Assembly: GCF_014656095.1 (NCBI RefSeq)
Contig: NZ_BNBT01000039.1
Location: 1-60,393 of the forward strand
Source: Streptomyces longispororuber
GTDB taxonomy: Bacteria; Actinomycetota; Actinomycetes; Streptomycetales; Streptomycetaceae
Length of the DNA: 60,393 bases
Reading direction: 5' to 3'
Notes under the pieces: model-generated
What the model saw: only the letters and a program-made list of their open reading frames with translations
Databases searched by the model: none
What the model was told of the DNA's origin: nothing
Part shown: positions 34,395-43,308 of the stretch, piece by piece
Numbering within the stretch: position 1 is the stretch's first letter
How the letters are laid out: each line of letters starts with the position of its first letter
Made by a program: the position numbers and the translations under genes

Positions 34395-35510
34395 ATGACG
34401 GAAGGGGGCGCGCGGGTGCGCGAGTTGCTGGAGCCGTACCGGGCGGGGCGCCTCGAGCTGGCGAACCGGGTGGCGATGGCCCCGATGACGCGGGGCCGCG
34501 CCGACGACGTGACGGGGGTGCCGAGCCCGTACGCGGCGACGTACTACCGGCAGCGCGCCGGAGCCGGGCTGCTGATCACGGAGGGCGTGTACGTCAACGC
34601 GCTCGCCAAGGGCGGCCCCGGCATCCCGGGTCTGGTGACCGACGCGCAGGCGCGTGGCTGGCGGGAGGTCACGGACGCGGTGCACACCGAGGGCGGCACG
34701 GTCTTCGCCCAGTTGTGGCACGTGGGCCGGATGACCCACCCCCGGACGCTGCCGGACGGCGAGCTGCCGGTGGCCCCGTCGGCCGTCGCCATCGAGGGGC
34801 GGCAGATCTTCACCCGGGACGGGCTGCTCGACCACGTGACCCCGCGCGCGCTGACGGTCGCCGAGATCGGCCGGACCGTACGGGACTTCGCGGCCGCGGC
34901 CCGGCGCGCGATCGAGGCGGGCTTCGACGGCGTGGAGATCCACGGCGCGAACGGCTACCTCGTCCAGCAGTTCATCGCCGACAACACCAACCTGCGCACG
35001 GACGGGTACGGCGGCTCGGTCACCGGCCGGCTGCGGTTCGCGACCGAGGTCGTCGAGGCGGTCGCCGACGCGGTCGGCGCGGACCGCGTGGGCCTGCGCA
35101 TCTCGCCGGACAACGCCGAGAACCAGCTCGCCGAGGCCGACGCGCGCACCACGTACCGCGCGCTGGCCGACGCGCTGGACCCGCTGGGCCTGGCCTATCT
35201 GCACGTCCTGGAGAACGGCGCGTACGGGGCCGTCGCGGACCTGCGGACCCGCTGGTCGGGCACGCTCGTCGCCAACACGAACGGCCCGGTGCCGAGCAGC
35301 CCCGAAGCGGGGGCGCGGCTGGTGCGGGACGGGCACGCGGACGTCGTCGCCCTCGGCCGCCTGTTCCTCACCAACCCGGACCTGCCCGCGCGCCTGGCCC
35401 ACGGCATTCCGCTCGCCGGGCCGCCGACGGAGAACCTGTACGGGGGAGGAGCGGAGGGGTACATCGACTACCCGGCCGCGACGGACGACCTCAAGGTCCT
35501 GACCGGCTGA
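34395..35510 (+). CDS. old yellow enzyme-family ene-reductase (FMN)
   Basis: The 371-aa FMN TIM-barrel starts LLEPYRAGRLELANRVAMAPMTRGRA. It has LWHVGRMTHP, the HGANGYLVQQFI active-site His/Asn pair, NLRTDGYGGSVTGRLRF and the phosphate-binding ALGRLFLTNPDLPARL. The start is uncertain: GTG 34353 overlaps the RidA stop as GTGA, ATG 34395 is used here, and GTG 34416 has a better GAAGGGGG site. The enzyme reduces activated C=C bonds with NADPH. A TetR-RidA-OYE trio resembles a reactive-electrophile defence unit. Confidence 0.9.
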   Translation: MTEGGARVRELLEPYRAGRLELANRVAMAPMTRGRADDVTGVPSPYAATYYRQRAGAGLLITEGVYVNALAKGGPGIPGLVTDAQARGWREVTDAVHTEGGTVFAQLWHVGRMTHPRTLPDGELPVAPSAVAIEGRQIFTRDGLLDHVTPRALTVAEIGRTVRDFAAAARRAIEAGFDGVEIHGANGYLVQQFIADNTNLRTDGYGGSVTGRLRFATEVVEAVADAVGADRVGLRISPDNAENQLAEADARTTYRALADALDPLGLAYLHVLENGAYGAVADLRTRWSGTLVANTNGPVPSSPEAGARLVRDGHADVVALGRLFLTNPDLPARLAHGIPLAGPPTENLYGGGAEGYIDYPAATDDLKVLTG

Positions 35511-35579
35511 CCGGCGCATGAGCCGTGCGGCGCGCGGACAGGACCCCGCAGGGAGGCTGTCGGCCGCTCCTCGCCTCTG

Positions 35580-35618
35580 AGCGCTTCGCCCCGCCGCACC
35601 GCGGCGGGGCGAAGCGCT
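35580..35618. terminator. bidirectional hairpin terminator, 18-bp perfect stem
   Basis: GCGCTTCGCCCCGCCGC (35581-35597) and GCGGCGGGGCGAAGCGC (35601-35617) pair perfectly with a 3-nt loop; one A-T pair extends the stem. It lies exactly between the convergent ene-reductase (ends 35510) and methyltransferase (ends 35636), so it terminates both. Confidence 0.85.
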
Positions 35619-35635
35619 GTCGTGCGCACCGTGCG

Positions 35636-36469
35636 CTACGTGGTGGCCGGCCGGGTCCCCCACGCCTGGAACAGGGTGGCGTGCACGACGAGCGTGTCGG
35701 GGTCGTCGAGGTGCCGGGAGAGCGCCCCGACGTGGTCGTCCAGTTCGGCGTCGGTGATGAGGCCGTGCTCGACGAGCGCCGACCGGCACAGTCGGGCGCG
35801 GTCGATCAGCAGGGTCTGGTACGGGTCCGTGTGCTGGAAGACGTGGGTCGACGCCCGGACGCGGACGTCGACCAGCCCGCGTCGGCGCAGCATGCCGGGC
35901 AGTCGGCGGCCCAGCGTGACGTCCATGCCGTTGCGGCGCCAGAGCTCCGCTATCGCCGTGACGAGGCGGTCCCAGGAGGGGTGCGGGGGTTCGCAGACGC
36001 GGGTGAGCCAGTCGACGTCCTGCACCGCCACGGTGCCGCCGGGTGTGGTCAGGGCGACCATCTCGTCGAGCACCTCGTCGGTGTGGGGGACGTTCATCAG
36101 GACCAGGCGGGTGTGCACCAGGTCGAACGAGGAGCGGGGCAGGCCGGTGTCCGCCGCGTCCGCGGTGGCCAGGGAGACGTTGGCCAGGCGCCGTTCCGCC
36201 ACCGTGCGGCGGGCCATCTCGATCATGCGGGGCTCGGCGTCCAGGCCCACGACCTGTCCCGCTTCCCCGACCCGGGCCGACAGCGCGTCCATGATGCCGA
36301 GCGGCCCGCAGCCGACGTCCAGGACCCTCTCGCCCCCGCTCAGCGGCAGCCGGTCGAGCAGGGCGTGCGTGTCCTCCCGCAGCAGTTCCGCCTGGAAGAG
36401 CAGGCGCCGGCGCTCCTCGTCGTCGGCTCCGAGGAGGTACGGGGAGGGGGTCGGCGGGGACGTGGTCAC
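35636..36469 (-). CDS. class I SAM-dependent methyltransferase
   Basis: The 277-aa protein has motif I VLDVGCGPLGIM, the acidic residue in GLDAEPRMIE (motif II), TADAADTGLP and motif post-I/III LVLMNVPHTDEVLDEM...PGGTVAVQDVD, all classic Rossmann-fold methyltransferase landmarks. Substrate unknown. It is the last gene of a six-gene minus-strand operon. The start is GTG 36469 (GTGACCACG) with AAGGAG 5 nt upstream, embedded in the third copy of a 20-bp repeat that ties it to the stop of the dehydrogenase. Confidence 0.9.
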   Translation of the reverse strand: MTTSPPTPSPYLLGADDEERRRLLFQAELLREDTHALLDRLPLSGGERVLDVGCGPLGIMDALSARVGEAGQVVGLDAEPRMIEMARRTVAERRLANVSLATADAADTGLPRSSFDLVHTRLVLMNVPHTDEVLDEMVALTTPGGTVAVQDVDWLTRVCEPPHPSWDRLVTAIAELWRRNGMDVTLGRRLPGMLRRRGLVDVRVRASTHVFQHTDPYQTLLIDRARLCRSALVEHGLITDAELDDHVGALSRHLDDPDTLVVHATLFQAWGTRPATT

Positions 36470-36520
36470 GGGTTCTCCTTCGTGGTCACGGGTTCTCCTT
36501 CGTGGTCACGGGTTCTCCTT
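36461..36520 (-). repeat. 20-bp x3 perfect repeat carrying RBS, stop and start codons
   Basis: AAGGAGAACCCGTGACCACG (minus strand) occurs three times head to tail without mismatch (36520-36501, 36500-36481, 36480-36461). Each copy holds an AAGGAG site and a GTGA stop/start overlap. The TGA of the first copy (36506-36508) ends the dehydrogenase. GTGs at 36509 and 36489 open two identical seven-codon ORFs (VTTKENP), each ending at the TGA overlapping the next GTG. The last GTG (36469) starts the methyltransferase. Confidence 0.92.
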
Positions 36521-37618
36521 CTCAGGGGCTGCGGACGTGGAGGTCCGGCGCAGTCGTTCGCGCAGGTCGAGGAGGTGTCGGCTCAGGTCGGGCAGGGCGG
36601 TGGGGTGGAACGCCTCGGGGAGGTCCGCTCCGTATGCGCGCAGGACGGCGTGCGTGTCGGGGGTGAAGCGCAGCAGGCCGTCCTCGCCGAGGCCGATGCC
36701 GTCGAGGTGCTCGCGCTCGCGGTGGAACGCGACGGCCTCGGCGGGGGAGAGCCCCGGCGGCAGCCGCAGGCCGAGGGCGGTGCCCTCGATGCGGACGGGG
36801 TAGCCGCCCGGCAGCCCGTGCGGTGCGGGCAGATGACCCGCGTACGAGGCGGAGGGGTCGGTGAGGGCGTGCAGGGCCGGCACGGCGCTGTGGGCGCCGA
36901 GTTCGTTGAGGAAGTCGCGCGGCATCGCCCGGACCTCGCCGAGCACGTCCCGCAGCCCGGTGAGCGGGGTGCCGTCCAGCCATCCGGCGGCCTCGGCACG
37001 CGGGTCCTCCGGTGCGCTCAGGTGCGCGTGGTGGGCCAGGAGCGCTAGCCGGGAGTCGTCGCGTACACCGAGCTGGGCGCGGACGCCGGTGGCCAGGGTG
37101 GCGACGTTGCCGAGACCGCACAGGACGGGCAGGTCCGCGCCGTGCAGAGCGGGGTTGACGAGGTCGGGGAAGCAGGCGTTGACCACCTGCGTGCCGGGCG
37201 AGGCGTCGGCGCAGGCCAGCACGGACGCGCGGACCAACTCCGCCTGGAGGGGCAGCGTGGCGCCGAAGCCCGCCCGGCGCAGCAGCCGGGCCCAGTCGGA
37301 GTCCCGGGTGCGTGCCTCGCCCGGCGACTGCGGTGACGCGCAGACCACCAGCAGGGCCGGGCGCTGGGCCCGCAGCAGGGGGCGCAGCCGGTCGGCGGGC
37401 GAGGGGCCGGCGCTGTGGGGGACGAACGCCACCCGGGTGCCGGACAGTGCCGCGTGGCCGGCGGCGAGGGCGGCCACGTCGCGGGCGCGCCCGGGTGTGC
37501 GGCCGACGACGTGGACGGTGGTGAGGCGGCCCGGGTGGTGGGCCAGGGCACGCAGCAGGCCCCGGGCGAACGCCCCGGTGCCCAGGACGGTCCAGGGGCG
37601 GGTCGGGTCGCTGGTCAT
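36506..37618 (-). CDS. NAD(P)-binding Rossmann dehydrogenase-like protein
   Basis: The 370-aa protein starts at the ATG of an ATGA overlap with the acyltransferase gene. It has an N-terminal dinucleotide site VLGTGAFARGLLRALA at residues about 10-25, then HVVGRTPGRARDVAAL (acidic/basic end of beta-2) and LLVVCASPQSPG, followed by VVNACFPDLVNP and GLGNVATL, and a helical C-terminal half. The layout recalls saccharopine-dehydrogenase-like or opine/malate dehydrogenase-like proteins, but I cannot place it in a family. In context it could reduce an imine, aldehyde or ketone of an amino-acid intermediate. The C-terminus (APEKENP) runs into the 20-bp repeat. Confidence 0.8.
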   Translation of the reverse strand: MTSDPTRPWTVLGTGAFARGLLRALAHHPGRLTTVHVVGRTPGRARDVAALAAGHAALSGTRVAFVPHSAGPSPADRLRPLLRAQRPALLVVCASPQSPGEARTRDSDWARLLRRAGFGATLPLQAELVRASVLACADASPGTQVVNACFPDLVNPALHGADLPVLCGLGNVATLATGVRAQLGVRDDSRLALLAHHAHLSAPEDPRAEAAGWLDGTPLTGLRDVLGEVRAMPRDFLNELGAHSAVPALHALTDPSASYAGHLPAPHGLPGGYPVRIEGTALGLRLPPGLSPAEAVAFHREREHLDGIGLGEDGLLRFTPDTHAVLRAYGADLPEAFHPTALPDLSRHLLDLRERLRRTSTSAAPEKENP

Positions 37619-38826
37619 GAGGTCACCGAAACGGGCGTCGGCGGGCCGTCGAAGAGGGCGGAGAGGGGGACGGTGCGCGGGCCGGGCAGCCCGGGGCAGC
37701 GCGCGCTGAGGTCGAGCCGCGGCGGGCGTTCCTCGTCGGTGAAGTAGACCGGCGCGAGCGAGCCGTCCCGCTGGTGGGCGAGCAGGGGGTTCGCCACGAG
37801 GAAGTCGCGCAGGGCGGGGGTGTCCCGCCGCGCGTACAGGCGGATGCGCTTGGTGGAGAAGTGGTTGGGCGGCAGCTCGACGCGGGGGCCGAGGCGGCGT
37901 TTCCACTGGAAGATGCCCTTGCTGACGAACGCCTCCGTGCCGTAGAAGTCGACGCGGGGGACGCCCTGTTCGCGGGCCCAGCGCAGCAGGTGGTGGTAGA
38001 CCGCCTTGAAGGCGCCGTCGCGGTAGTGGCGCTCGTCGCCGTCCAGGACTCCGAGCAGGCGGGTGGTCAGGGTGGTCCTGTCGGCCGACCAGTGGCACAG
38101 GACGCCCGCCACGCGCCGGCCGGCGTCGGTGAGGAAGAAGAGCGTGCCGCGGGGGAGGATGGCGTGGCGGGCGACCGGCCACGGCTCGGTCCTGCTGCGG
38201 TCGCCGTGCCGGGTCGCCATGGTCGGCAGGTGCATGCGCCGGTAGAAGAACTCCAGGGCCCGCGGGGTGGCGTCCTGCGTCCACGCCCAGTCGTGGCGGG
38301 CGCGGTCCCGGCGGAACTGCCAGCGTTCGCGTTTGGAGATCCGCTGTTCGAGGTCGTCGAGGCGGGCGGGGACGTCGACGGTGAGGTGGACGCGGAAGGG
38401 CGCGGTGACGGAGCGGTCCGACGGGAGCCGCGCCAGGCGGCCGGCCTCGGCGCCGACGACCACCAGGTCGGCCGGGGGCAGCGCACCGCGGGCCAGGTCG
38501 TCCCAGGCCACCAGGGCGTGTTCGCGGCGGCCCGTGGTCATGCCGAGCGCGCCGCGCTGCTGCTCCAGCAGTTGCAGGATGTTGGCGCGGCCGGCCGGCA
38601 GTCCGACGTAGGCGATGTCCAGGCGGCCGTGGCGCTCCCGGGAGACGACGGCGCGCACCCGCGGGGGCGCGTCGTCGACGACGCGGCGGGCGGCACGCAG
38701 GGCCGGGTTCGGGCTGTTGTTCCAGGTGTAGCGCAGCCGCGCGGGCAGCGCGGGAACGACGTCGGCCGCCGGGCGCGGGGCGGGCGGGGCCGACCGGGGT
38801 GAGCGGGGTACGAACAGCAAGGGCAC
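37615..38826 (-). CDS. GNAT/FemAB-like acyltransferase
   Basis: The 403-aa protein has a tandem GNAT-like/FemAB-like C-terminal domain: KRERWQFRRDRARHDW, FYRRMHLPTMATRHGDRS, ILPRGTLFFLTDAGRRVAGVLCHW, GAFKAVYHHLLRWAREQG and VDFYGTEAFVSKGIFQWKRRLG. Such double-GNAT proteins transfer aminoacyl or acyl groups to amines. It could form an amide bond between carrier-bound acyl and amino units, giving a condensation-domain-free way to join pathway halves (inference). The GTG at 38826 is the best start by frame, but its ribosome-binding site is weak; TTG or internal starts remain possible. Confidence 0.8.
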   Translation of the reverse strand: MPLLFVPRSPRSAPPAPRPAADVVPALPARLRYTWNNSPNPALRAARRVVDDAPPRVRAVVSRERHGRLDIAYVGLPAGRANILQLLEQQRGALGMTTGRREHALVAWDDLARGALPPADLVVVGAEAGRLARLPSDRSVTAPFRVHLTVDVPARLDDLEQRISKRERWQFRRDRARHDWAWTQDATPRALEFFYRRMHLPTMATRHGDRSRTEPWPVARHAILPRGTLFFLTDAGRRVAGVLCHWSADRTTLTTRLLGVLDGDERHYRDGAFKAVYHHLLRWAREQGVPRVDFYGTEAFVSKGIFQWKRRLGPRVELPPNHFSTKRIRLYARRDTPALRDFLVANPLLAHQRDGSLAPVYFTDEERPPRLDLSARCPGLPGPRTVPLSALFDGPPTPVSVTS

Positions 38827-38885
38827 TCCATGGTGCGGCGGGAGCGGCGCGGGGCGGCGGCCGTGGCACACCCCGCGCCGTGGCG

Positions 38886-40247
38886 TCAGCGGACCGCTTC
38901 GCGCAGGGCGAGGTCCAGATCCGCGGCGTCCGCGACCGGCCGCAGATGCGCCTCGGGCACCGGTTCGTAGTCCTCGGTGGCATAGGAGCCGGAGCCGTGG
39001 ACGAGGATGTCGGTGGTGTCCACCAGGTGGCGGTCGACGGCGTTGAGCACGCCGGTCACCGCCATCACCAGGGACCATTCCCGCAGCCGCCGAGGGTCGG
39101 CGGGCAGGTGGACCCCGGCGGGGGCGAGCAGGGAGCGTACGGCCGGGTAGCGTTCGAGGCACTCCGGCAGCGAGACCACGATGCCGCCGCCGCCCTGACG
39201 GCGGATGATCTCGTTCATGCGCGCGGAGGTGGCCGGCCGGCGGGTGTAGAACGTCGCGTCGAGTTGTTCGTCGGGCGCGTAGGCGACCTGCGGGAAGTGC
39301 GGGTCGTGGTCCTGTACGAGCCGTCCGTCGCGCTCCGTCCAGCTCGGCCGGTGGTCGAAGTGGTCGTGGTAGAGGCTGGAGACCATGTCGGGGGTGCCCA
39401 GGTGCTGGACGAGGAAGTAGCCGGCCGCGGTGCCCGGCCAGTCCTGGCCGGTGAGGTACTGCTGCCCGTGGAAGTGCCCGAGCAGCCCGAAGGCACTGGA
39501 GACGGCGTGGGCGTGCAGCCGGGGGCCGGCGGGCAGCCGGTCGCGTTCGAAGAGGGCGCGCGCGGTGTCGGCGACGGCGTAGTTGAGCAGTTCCAGCGAG
39601 TGCCACAGCCGCACCCCGTGGTCCCGGTGCAAGGTGGCGGACAGCGTGCCGGTGACGGTTCTGGCGAGCTCCTTGACCCGGCCCGGCTCGGCCGTGTCGA
39701 GCACGGTCAGTGGATTGGCCCGGCGCAGCTCCGGGTCGTCGGACAGGGGGGAGCGCCACAGCTTGCCGCGCGAGGAGAGGGGGACCACGCAGGTGATCCC
39801 GAGGGTCTCGGGGGTGGCGAGCCCGCACTCGTGGGCGCGCAGCACCGCGTCCCGCAGCGCGGTCGCCTTGTTGGCGCTGGAGGGGGTGATGATGACGACC
39901 CGCTCCCCGGTGCGCTCGATGTGCGCGACCGCACGGGCGACGATCAGCAGGGAGGCGTACGTCTTGGTGGTGCGGGTGCGCGGGTTGTGCATGAGGTGCA
40001 GCAGGTCCACGCGACGGCCCTGATACTCCGTCAGGGGGTGTGCGCTGATCGTGCTGGGGGCGAAGAACGCGTCCAGCGCGGGGCCGGGGTCCGGCAGTTC
40101 CCAGGCGGGCGCGAAGGCCTCGGGTTCGGTGCGCGCCCGGCTCGCGGTCTCCTGGAGCACGCGCCGCAGTTCGTCGTGGTAGTGGGAGAGGGCCGCGGGC
40201 ACTTCGCACCGGCCGGCCGTGGTCGTGGGAGGCAGTACCGAGGTCAT
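38886..40247 (-). CDS. fold-type-II PLP-like protein (threonine synthase-like), DUF6002-like
   Basis: The 453-aa protein starts at the ATG of an ATGA overlap with panD. The block [22 protein letters not shown] looks like the PLP-lysine segment of threonine synthase-type enzymes (NPTGSxKDR), and [27 protein letters not shown] like the following phosphate-grip SxNxA segment, though both are degenerate. I tentatively associate it with the uncharacterised DUF6002 family. If PLP binds, a beta- or gamma-replacement or elimination on an amino acid is plausible. The second half ([21 protein letters not shown]) is rich in His and aromatic residues. Assignment of cofactor is tentative. Confidence 0.65.
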   Translation of the reverse strand: MTSVLPPTTTAGRCEVPAALSHYHDELRRVLQETASRARTEPEAFAPAWELPDPGPALDAFFAPSTISAHPLTEYQGRRVDLLHLMHNPRTRTTKTYASLLIVARAVAHIERTGERVVIITPSSANKATALRDAVLRAHECGLATPETLGITCVVPLSSRGKLWRSPLSDDPELRRANPLTVLDTAEPGRVKELARTVTGTLSATLHRDHGVRLWHSLELLNYAVADTARALFERDRLPAGPRLHAHAVSSAFGLLGHFHGQQYLTGQDWPGTAAGYFLVQHLGTPDMVSSLYHDHFDHRPSWTERDGRLVQDHDPHFPQVAYAPDEQLDATFYTRRPATSARMNEIIRRQGGGGIVVSLPECLERYPAVRSLLAPAGVHLPADPRRLREWSLVMAVTGVLNAVDRHLVDTTDILVHGSGSYATEDYEPVPEAHLRPVADAADLDLALREAVR

Positions 40248-40681
40248 GAGGCGGCTCCCTCGAGCAGGTGGTCGCCCCGGATCAGCGCCGCGGCGTCCGC
40301 CTCGGCCGGTACGTGCGCGGGGTCGGCGCCGGTGTCCAGCGGGTGGTTGTGCCGGTCGACGAAGACGATGCGCGGCCGCAGCGCCCGCGCCTCCTCGTCG
40401 CTGACCGTGGCGTACGCGATGACGATCACCAGGTCGCCGACGGATATCAGGCGGGCGGCGGCGCCGTTGATGCCCACCACGCCGCTGCCGCGGGCGCCTT
40501 CGATGACGTATGTGGTCAGCCGGTTGCCGTTGTTGATGTCGACGATGTCGACCTGTTCGCCGGGCAGCACGCCGGCGGCGTCCATCAGATCGCGGTCCAG
40601 GGTGAGGGAACCGACGTAGTGCAGGTCGGCCTGGGTGACGGTGGCGCGGTGGATCTTCGCGTGGAGCATGGTGCGGTGCAC
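40244..40681 (-). CDS. panD: aspartate 1-decarboxylase (PanD-like pyruvoyl enzyme)
   Basis: The 145-aa protein starts at GTG 40681 behind AAGGAG and reads [29 protein letters not shown], very close to canonical PanD. Gly24-Ser25 is the self-cleavage site that generates the pyruvoyl group, Lys9 and the later Tyr are present, and [19 protein letters not shown] matches the fold core. It should turn aspartate into beta-alanine, or a related beta-carboxy amino acid into its decarboxylated form. Primary-metabolism panD normally sits elsewhere, so this copy inside a biosynthetic operon probably supplies a pathway building block. The C-terminal 25 residues extend past the usual end. Confidence 0.92.
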   Translation of the reverse strand: MHRTMLHAKIHRATVTQADLHYVGSLTLDRDLMDAAGVLPGEQVDIVDINNGNRLTTYVIEGARGSGVVGINGAAARLISVGDLVIVIAYATVSDEEARALRPRIVFVDRHNHPLDTGADPAHVPAEADAAALIRGDHLLEGAAS

Positions 40682-40703
40682 AGGGGTCTCCTTCGCCGGG
40701 CGG

Positions 40704-41444
40704 TCAGGCCGCGATCTGGATGCGCCGCAGATGCCTGCTGCGGTCGGTGAACGCGTTGCGGGCGTGCAGCAGCCGCCAGTTGTCCCAGACCAGCATGTCG
40801 TTGCGCTGGTAGGTGACGGCGATGTGCTCCGTCTCGAAGGCGAGCTGCCAGCGTTCCTGGAGTTCCGCCACCGGGTCGTCGTCGTCCCGCAGGAGGTTGT
40901 TGCAACTGAAGCGGACGATGAGCCCCTTCTCGTGCTCCTCCAGGATGGGATGGCGGGTCTTGAGGTCGAGGCCGAGCCGCTGCACGCCCTCGGTGGTCTT
41001 CCAGTCGTAGGTGTGCTCAAGGAGCCGCTCGCGCTCGTCGTCCGCCAGGGCCTGCGTCCAGGGCCGGGTGTCGCACAGCGTGGTCTCGCCGCCCGCCCCG
41101 GAGGCCGGAGTGACGCACCACAGGGCGATGTAGCGGGGCGGCAGCACGGCGAAGTCGTAGCCTTCGGTGTGCGGGGTCAGCGGACGGGTGTTGCCCGCGT
41201 GGTAGACGTCGTCCATGCCCGGCTCGGGCCGGACGTCACCGACCACGGCGCCGGTGTAGTTCGGTACGAACGCCCCGAGCGCCCGGCAGAACCGCACCTG
41301 GTCGAAGGTGTCGGGGACGTTGCACATGAGCACGTAGCCGTGCTCGTCCATCAACTGGTGGAAGGTTTTCGCCAACAACTCCTCACTCAACGGATTTCCG
41401 TTGAAGTCGACCTGGGAAAGGATGCTCAGCGGGGAATGCGACAC
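40704..41444 (-). CDS. TauD/TfdA-like Fe(II)/2-oxoglutarate dioxygenase
   Basis: The 246-aa protein starts at GTG 41444 with GGAG upstream; longer frames read through repeats. The facial triad is visible as HTEGYD (His plus acidic residue, HxE rather than HxD) and LLHARNAF near the C-terminus, followed by the 2-oxoglutarate-binding Arg in RHLRRIQI. Glycine-rich [11 protein letters not shown] is typical of this clan (clavaminate synthase-like, asparagine oxygenase-like). It would hydroxylate, desaturate or cyclise an amino-acid substrate. First gene of the minus-strand operon, 22 bp before panD. Confidence 0.9.
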   Translation of the reverse strand: MSHSPLSILSQVDFNGNPLSEELLAKTFHQLMDEHGYVLMCNVPDTFDQVRFCRALGAFVPNYTGAVVGDVRPEPGMDDVYHAGNTRPLTPHTEGYDFAVLPPRYIALWCVTPASGAGGETTLCDTRPWTQALADDERERLLEHTYDWKTTEGVQRLGLDLKTRHPILEEHEKGLIVRFSCNNLLRDDDDPVAELQERWQLAFETEHIAVTYQRNDMLVWDNWRLLHARNAFTDRSRHLRRIQIAA

Positions 41445-41536
41445 AACTGCTCCAGGGGGGGGTATGGATCCCGCGGCGTCGAATGCGCTGATGCCCGAGT
41501 CACGTGGCACGTCCGGTAGCGGCGTCTCTGGAATTT

Positions 41537-41611
41537 TTCCGCCGAAGCGGCGGAAGGGCGGTGCCGAAGCGGCGGAAGGACGGTCGTGCGAATCGGCTAC
41601 CGAAGCGGCGA
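41537..41611. repeat. GCCGAAGCGGCGGAAGG repeats with hairpin in the divergent leader
   Basis: GCCGAAGCGGCGGAAGG occurs at 41541-41557 and 41563-41579, with a shorter ACCGAAGCGGCGA at 41599-41611. The first copy with its flank TTCC forms a hairpin (41537-41555, 8-bp stem, 3-nt loop). It lies about 95 bp upstream of the TauD-like start in the region shared with the MFS gene. It could be a regulator site or leader structure; it lacks a T-tract on the 3' side in either direction. Confidence 0.6.
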
Positions 41612-42002
41612 CTTCAGCACGATAAGCCGCGTGACAGGGAACACGTCAAGGCCCGGACGCGGGCTTATTCAGTCACTGACGGAAGGGGCCGAAATATGGT
41701 GTCCGCCCATACAGCAGCAGCTCAACCGCGATGCGGCCGAAGGCCGTCCGTCCATATGGTGCCACCTGTCGTGGCCGAATCACGTCCATGGAACACGGTC
41801 GCGAATAAGGCCCCGAAGACGGGGTACTCGCCCGACAGCCGTCTGCGAGATTCCCGCTCCGGTGCTCATGGAGGAACATTCCTGTGACCGTCCGACGGGC
41901 ACCCGGGCCCCGTTCTTCCGAAGGTGTTCACCTCGTCGTACGGCATGCTGTTCAATTCGTCCGGGCTCGGCGCGGGCCGGACGCGAAAGGGACGGAGTCC
42001 AG
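41612..42002. other. divergent intergenic region, lower GC
   Basis: No gene is seen, although a frame stays open into the MFS gene. It contains two related words, ATATGGTGTCCGCCC (near 41695) and ATATGGTGCCACC (near 41754), about 60 bp apart, that might bind a regulator of the divergent MFS exporter and TauD operon. Confidence 0.4.
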
Positions 42003-43298
42003 GTGACGAATACAGGCGCGTCGGGATCCGCGACCGTGCCCGAGGGCGAGGCGGACGACGGCTCGTCCCGGACCCACGGCGTCGTACGCAAACTGCTGTA
42101 CTCCGAAGCGGTGTCGGCCTTCGGCGGCGGCCTGTGGTTCAGCATGTGGGCCGTCTACCTGACGTCGGTCAAGGGGATCCCCGCCGCTTCCATGGGCCTG
42201 GCCATGGGGCTCGGCGGCGGAGTCGGCCTGCTCGCCGCGGTCCCGGTCGGCGCCCTCGCCGACCGGCGCGGCGCCCGGCAGGTGTTCGTGGCCGTCAGCG
42301 TCGCCCGCGGGCTGCTGGTGCTGCTCTTCCTCACCACGAGCGGCTTCTGGAGCCTGCTCGGGGCAGCGGCGCTGTTCACCGCCGCGGAGACGTCCGGGCG
42401 AGGCGTCAAGGTCACCCTGGTGTACCTCCTGATGCCGGACGACCGGCGCCTCACCGTCCTGGCACAAGCCCGAGTGGTGCAGCACCTCACGTACGCCGCG
42501 GGCGCGGGCGCCGCCGCCTGGGTGCTGTCCACCGACACGGCGGGCCCGTACTACGCCGCCCTGGCCGTCGTGTCCCTCTCGGCCTTCCTGTCCGCCACGG
42601 TGCTCATCGGCCTGCCGCGCACCGCACCGGTGCCCGCGTCCCGCCGCAGCCCCGGCACCGACGCCGTACGGGACATCCCCTTCCTCACCCTGATGAGCAC
42701 GACGGCGTTGCTCTCCCTGTGCTGGCCGCTGCTGTCCAGCGGGCTCCCCCTGTGGCTGCAGTACCAGACCGCCGCTCCGGTATGGCTGGCGCCGGTGACC
42801 GTGGTCGTCAGCTCCCTGTTCATCGCGCTGTACCAGGTACGCGTGACCCGGCAGGGGAAGAGCCTGCGCGGCGCGGTCCGCTCCACCCGCAAAGCCGGGC
42901 TCGCCCTGGCCGTCTGCTGCCTGCTGTTCGCCGCCGCGGCCTGGCCCTCCGGCGCCCTGCCCGCCTCCCTCTTCATCCTGGCGGGGCTCGCCGCGCACAT
43001 CTACGGCGAACTGCACTACGTCGCCTCCCGCTGGGGGCTGTCCCTGCGGCTGATGCGCCGCGACGCCGAGGGCGAGTACCAGGGCCTCGCGGCCAGCACC
43101 GAGGGGGCCGTGGCCACCGTGGGTCCCGCGATGATCACCACCCTCGTCACCGGGGCGCTGGTCGGCGGCTGGGCCGTCCTCGCCGTCGTCTTCGTGGCGG
43201 CCGCCGCCCCCACCCCGGCCCTCTGCCGCCGGGCCCTGCACACGCGCAGGCCCGGGGTCCCTGCCGGGGCGGCGCCGCGCGGCGGGGCGGGCCGCTGA
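42003..43298 (+). CDS. MFS exporter
   Basis: The 431-aa protein has about twelve hydrophobic helices. The motif-A loop is ALADRRGARQV between TM2 and TM3, preceded by SEAVSAFGGGLWFSMWAVYL in TM1. The start is GTG 42003 with a GGAG 6-9 nt upstream. The pattern fits drug:proton antiporters of the DHA1 group found beside antibiotic clusters. Its position divergent from the TauD-panD operon and near the other biosynthetic genes suggests product export or self-protection. Confidence 0.9.
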   Translation: MTNTGASGSATVPEGEADDGSSRTHGVVRKLLYSEAVSAFGGGLWFSMWAVYLTSVKGIPAASMGLAMGLGGGVGLLAAVPVGALADRRGARQVFVAVSVARGLLVLLFLTTSGFWSLLGAAALFTAAETSGRGVKVTLVYLLMPDDRRLTVLAQARVVQHLTYAAGAGAAAWVLSTDTAGPYYAALAVVSLSAFLSATVLIGLPRTAPVPASRRSPGTDAVRDIPFLTLMSTTALLSLCWPLLSSGLPLWLQYQTAAPVWLAPVTVVVSSLFIALYQVRVTRQGKSLRGAVRSTRKAGLALAVCCLLFAAAAWPSGALPASLFILAGLAAHIYGELHYVASRWGLSLRLMRRDAEGEYQGLAASTEGAVATVGPAMITTLVTGALVGGWAVLAVVFVAAAAPTPALCRRALHTRRPGVPAGAAPRGGAGR

Positions 43299-43308
43299 GG
43301 AGTGGCCT

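Noticed and set aside
40704..41444. ScoE-type isonitrile synthase
   Set aside because: TauD fold fits, but the fatty-acyl/Gly isonitrile partner genes are not present around it.
41537..41555. Hairpin as an intrinsic terminator
   Set aside because: No gene ends there and no T-tract follows on either strand; treated as a repeat or leader structure.
8465..43298. A jawsamycin (FR-900848) cluster proper
   Set aside because: PKS, radical SAM and KR fit, but no amino-nucleoside genes are visible; the surrounding genes are amino-acid type.
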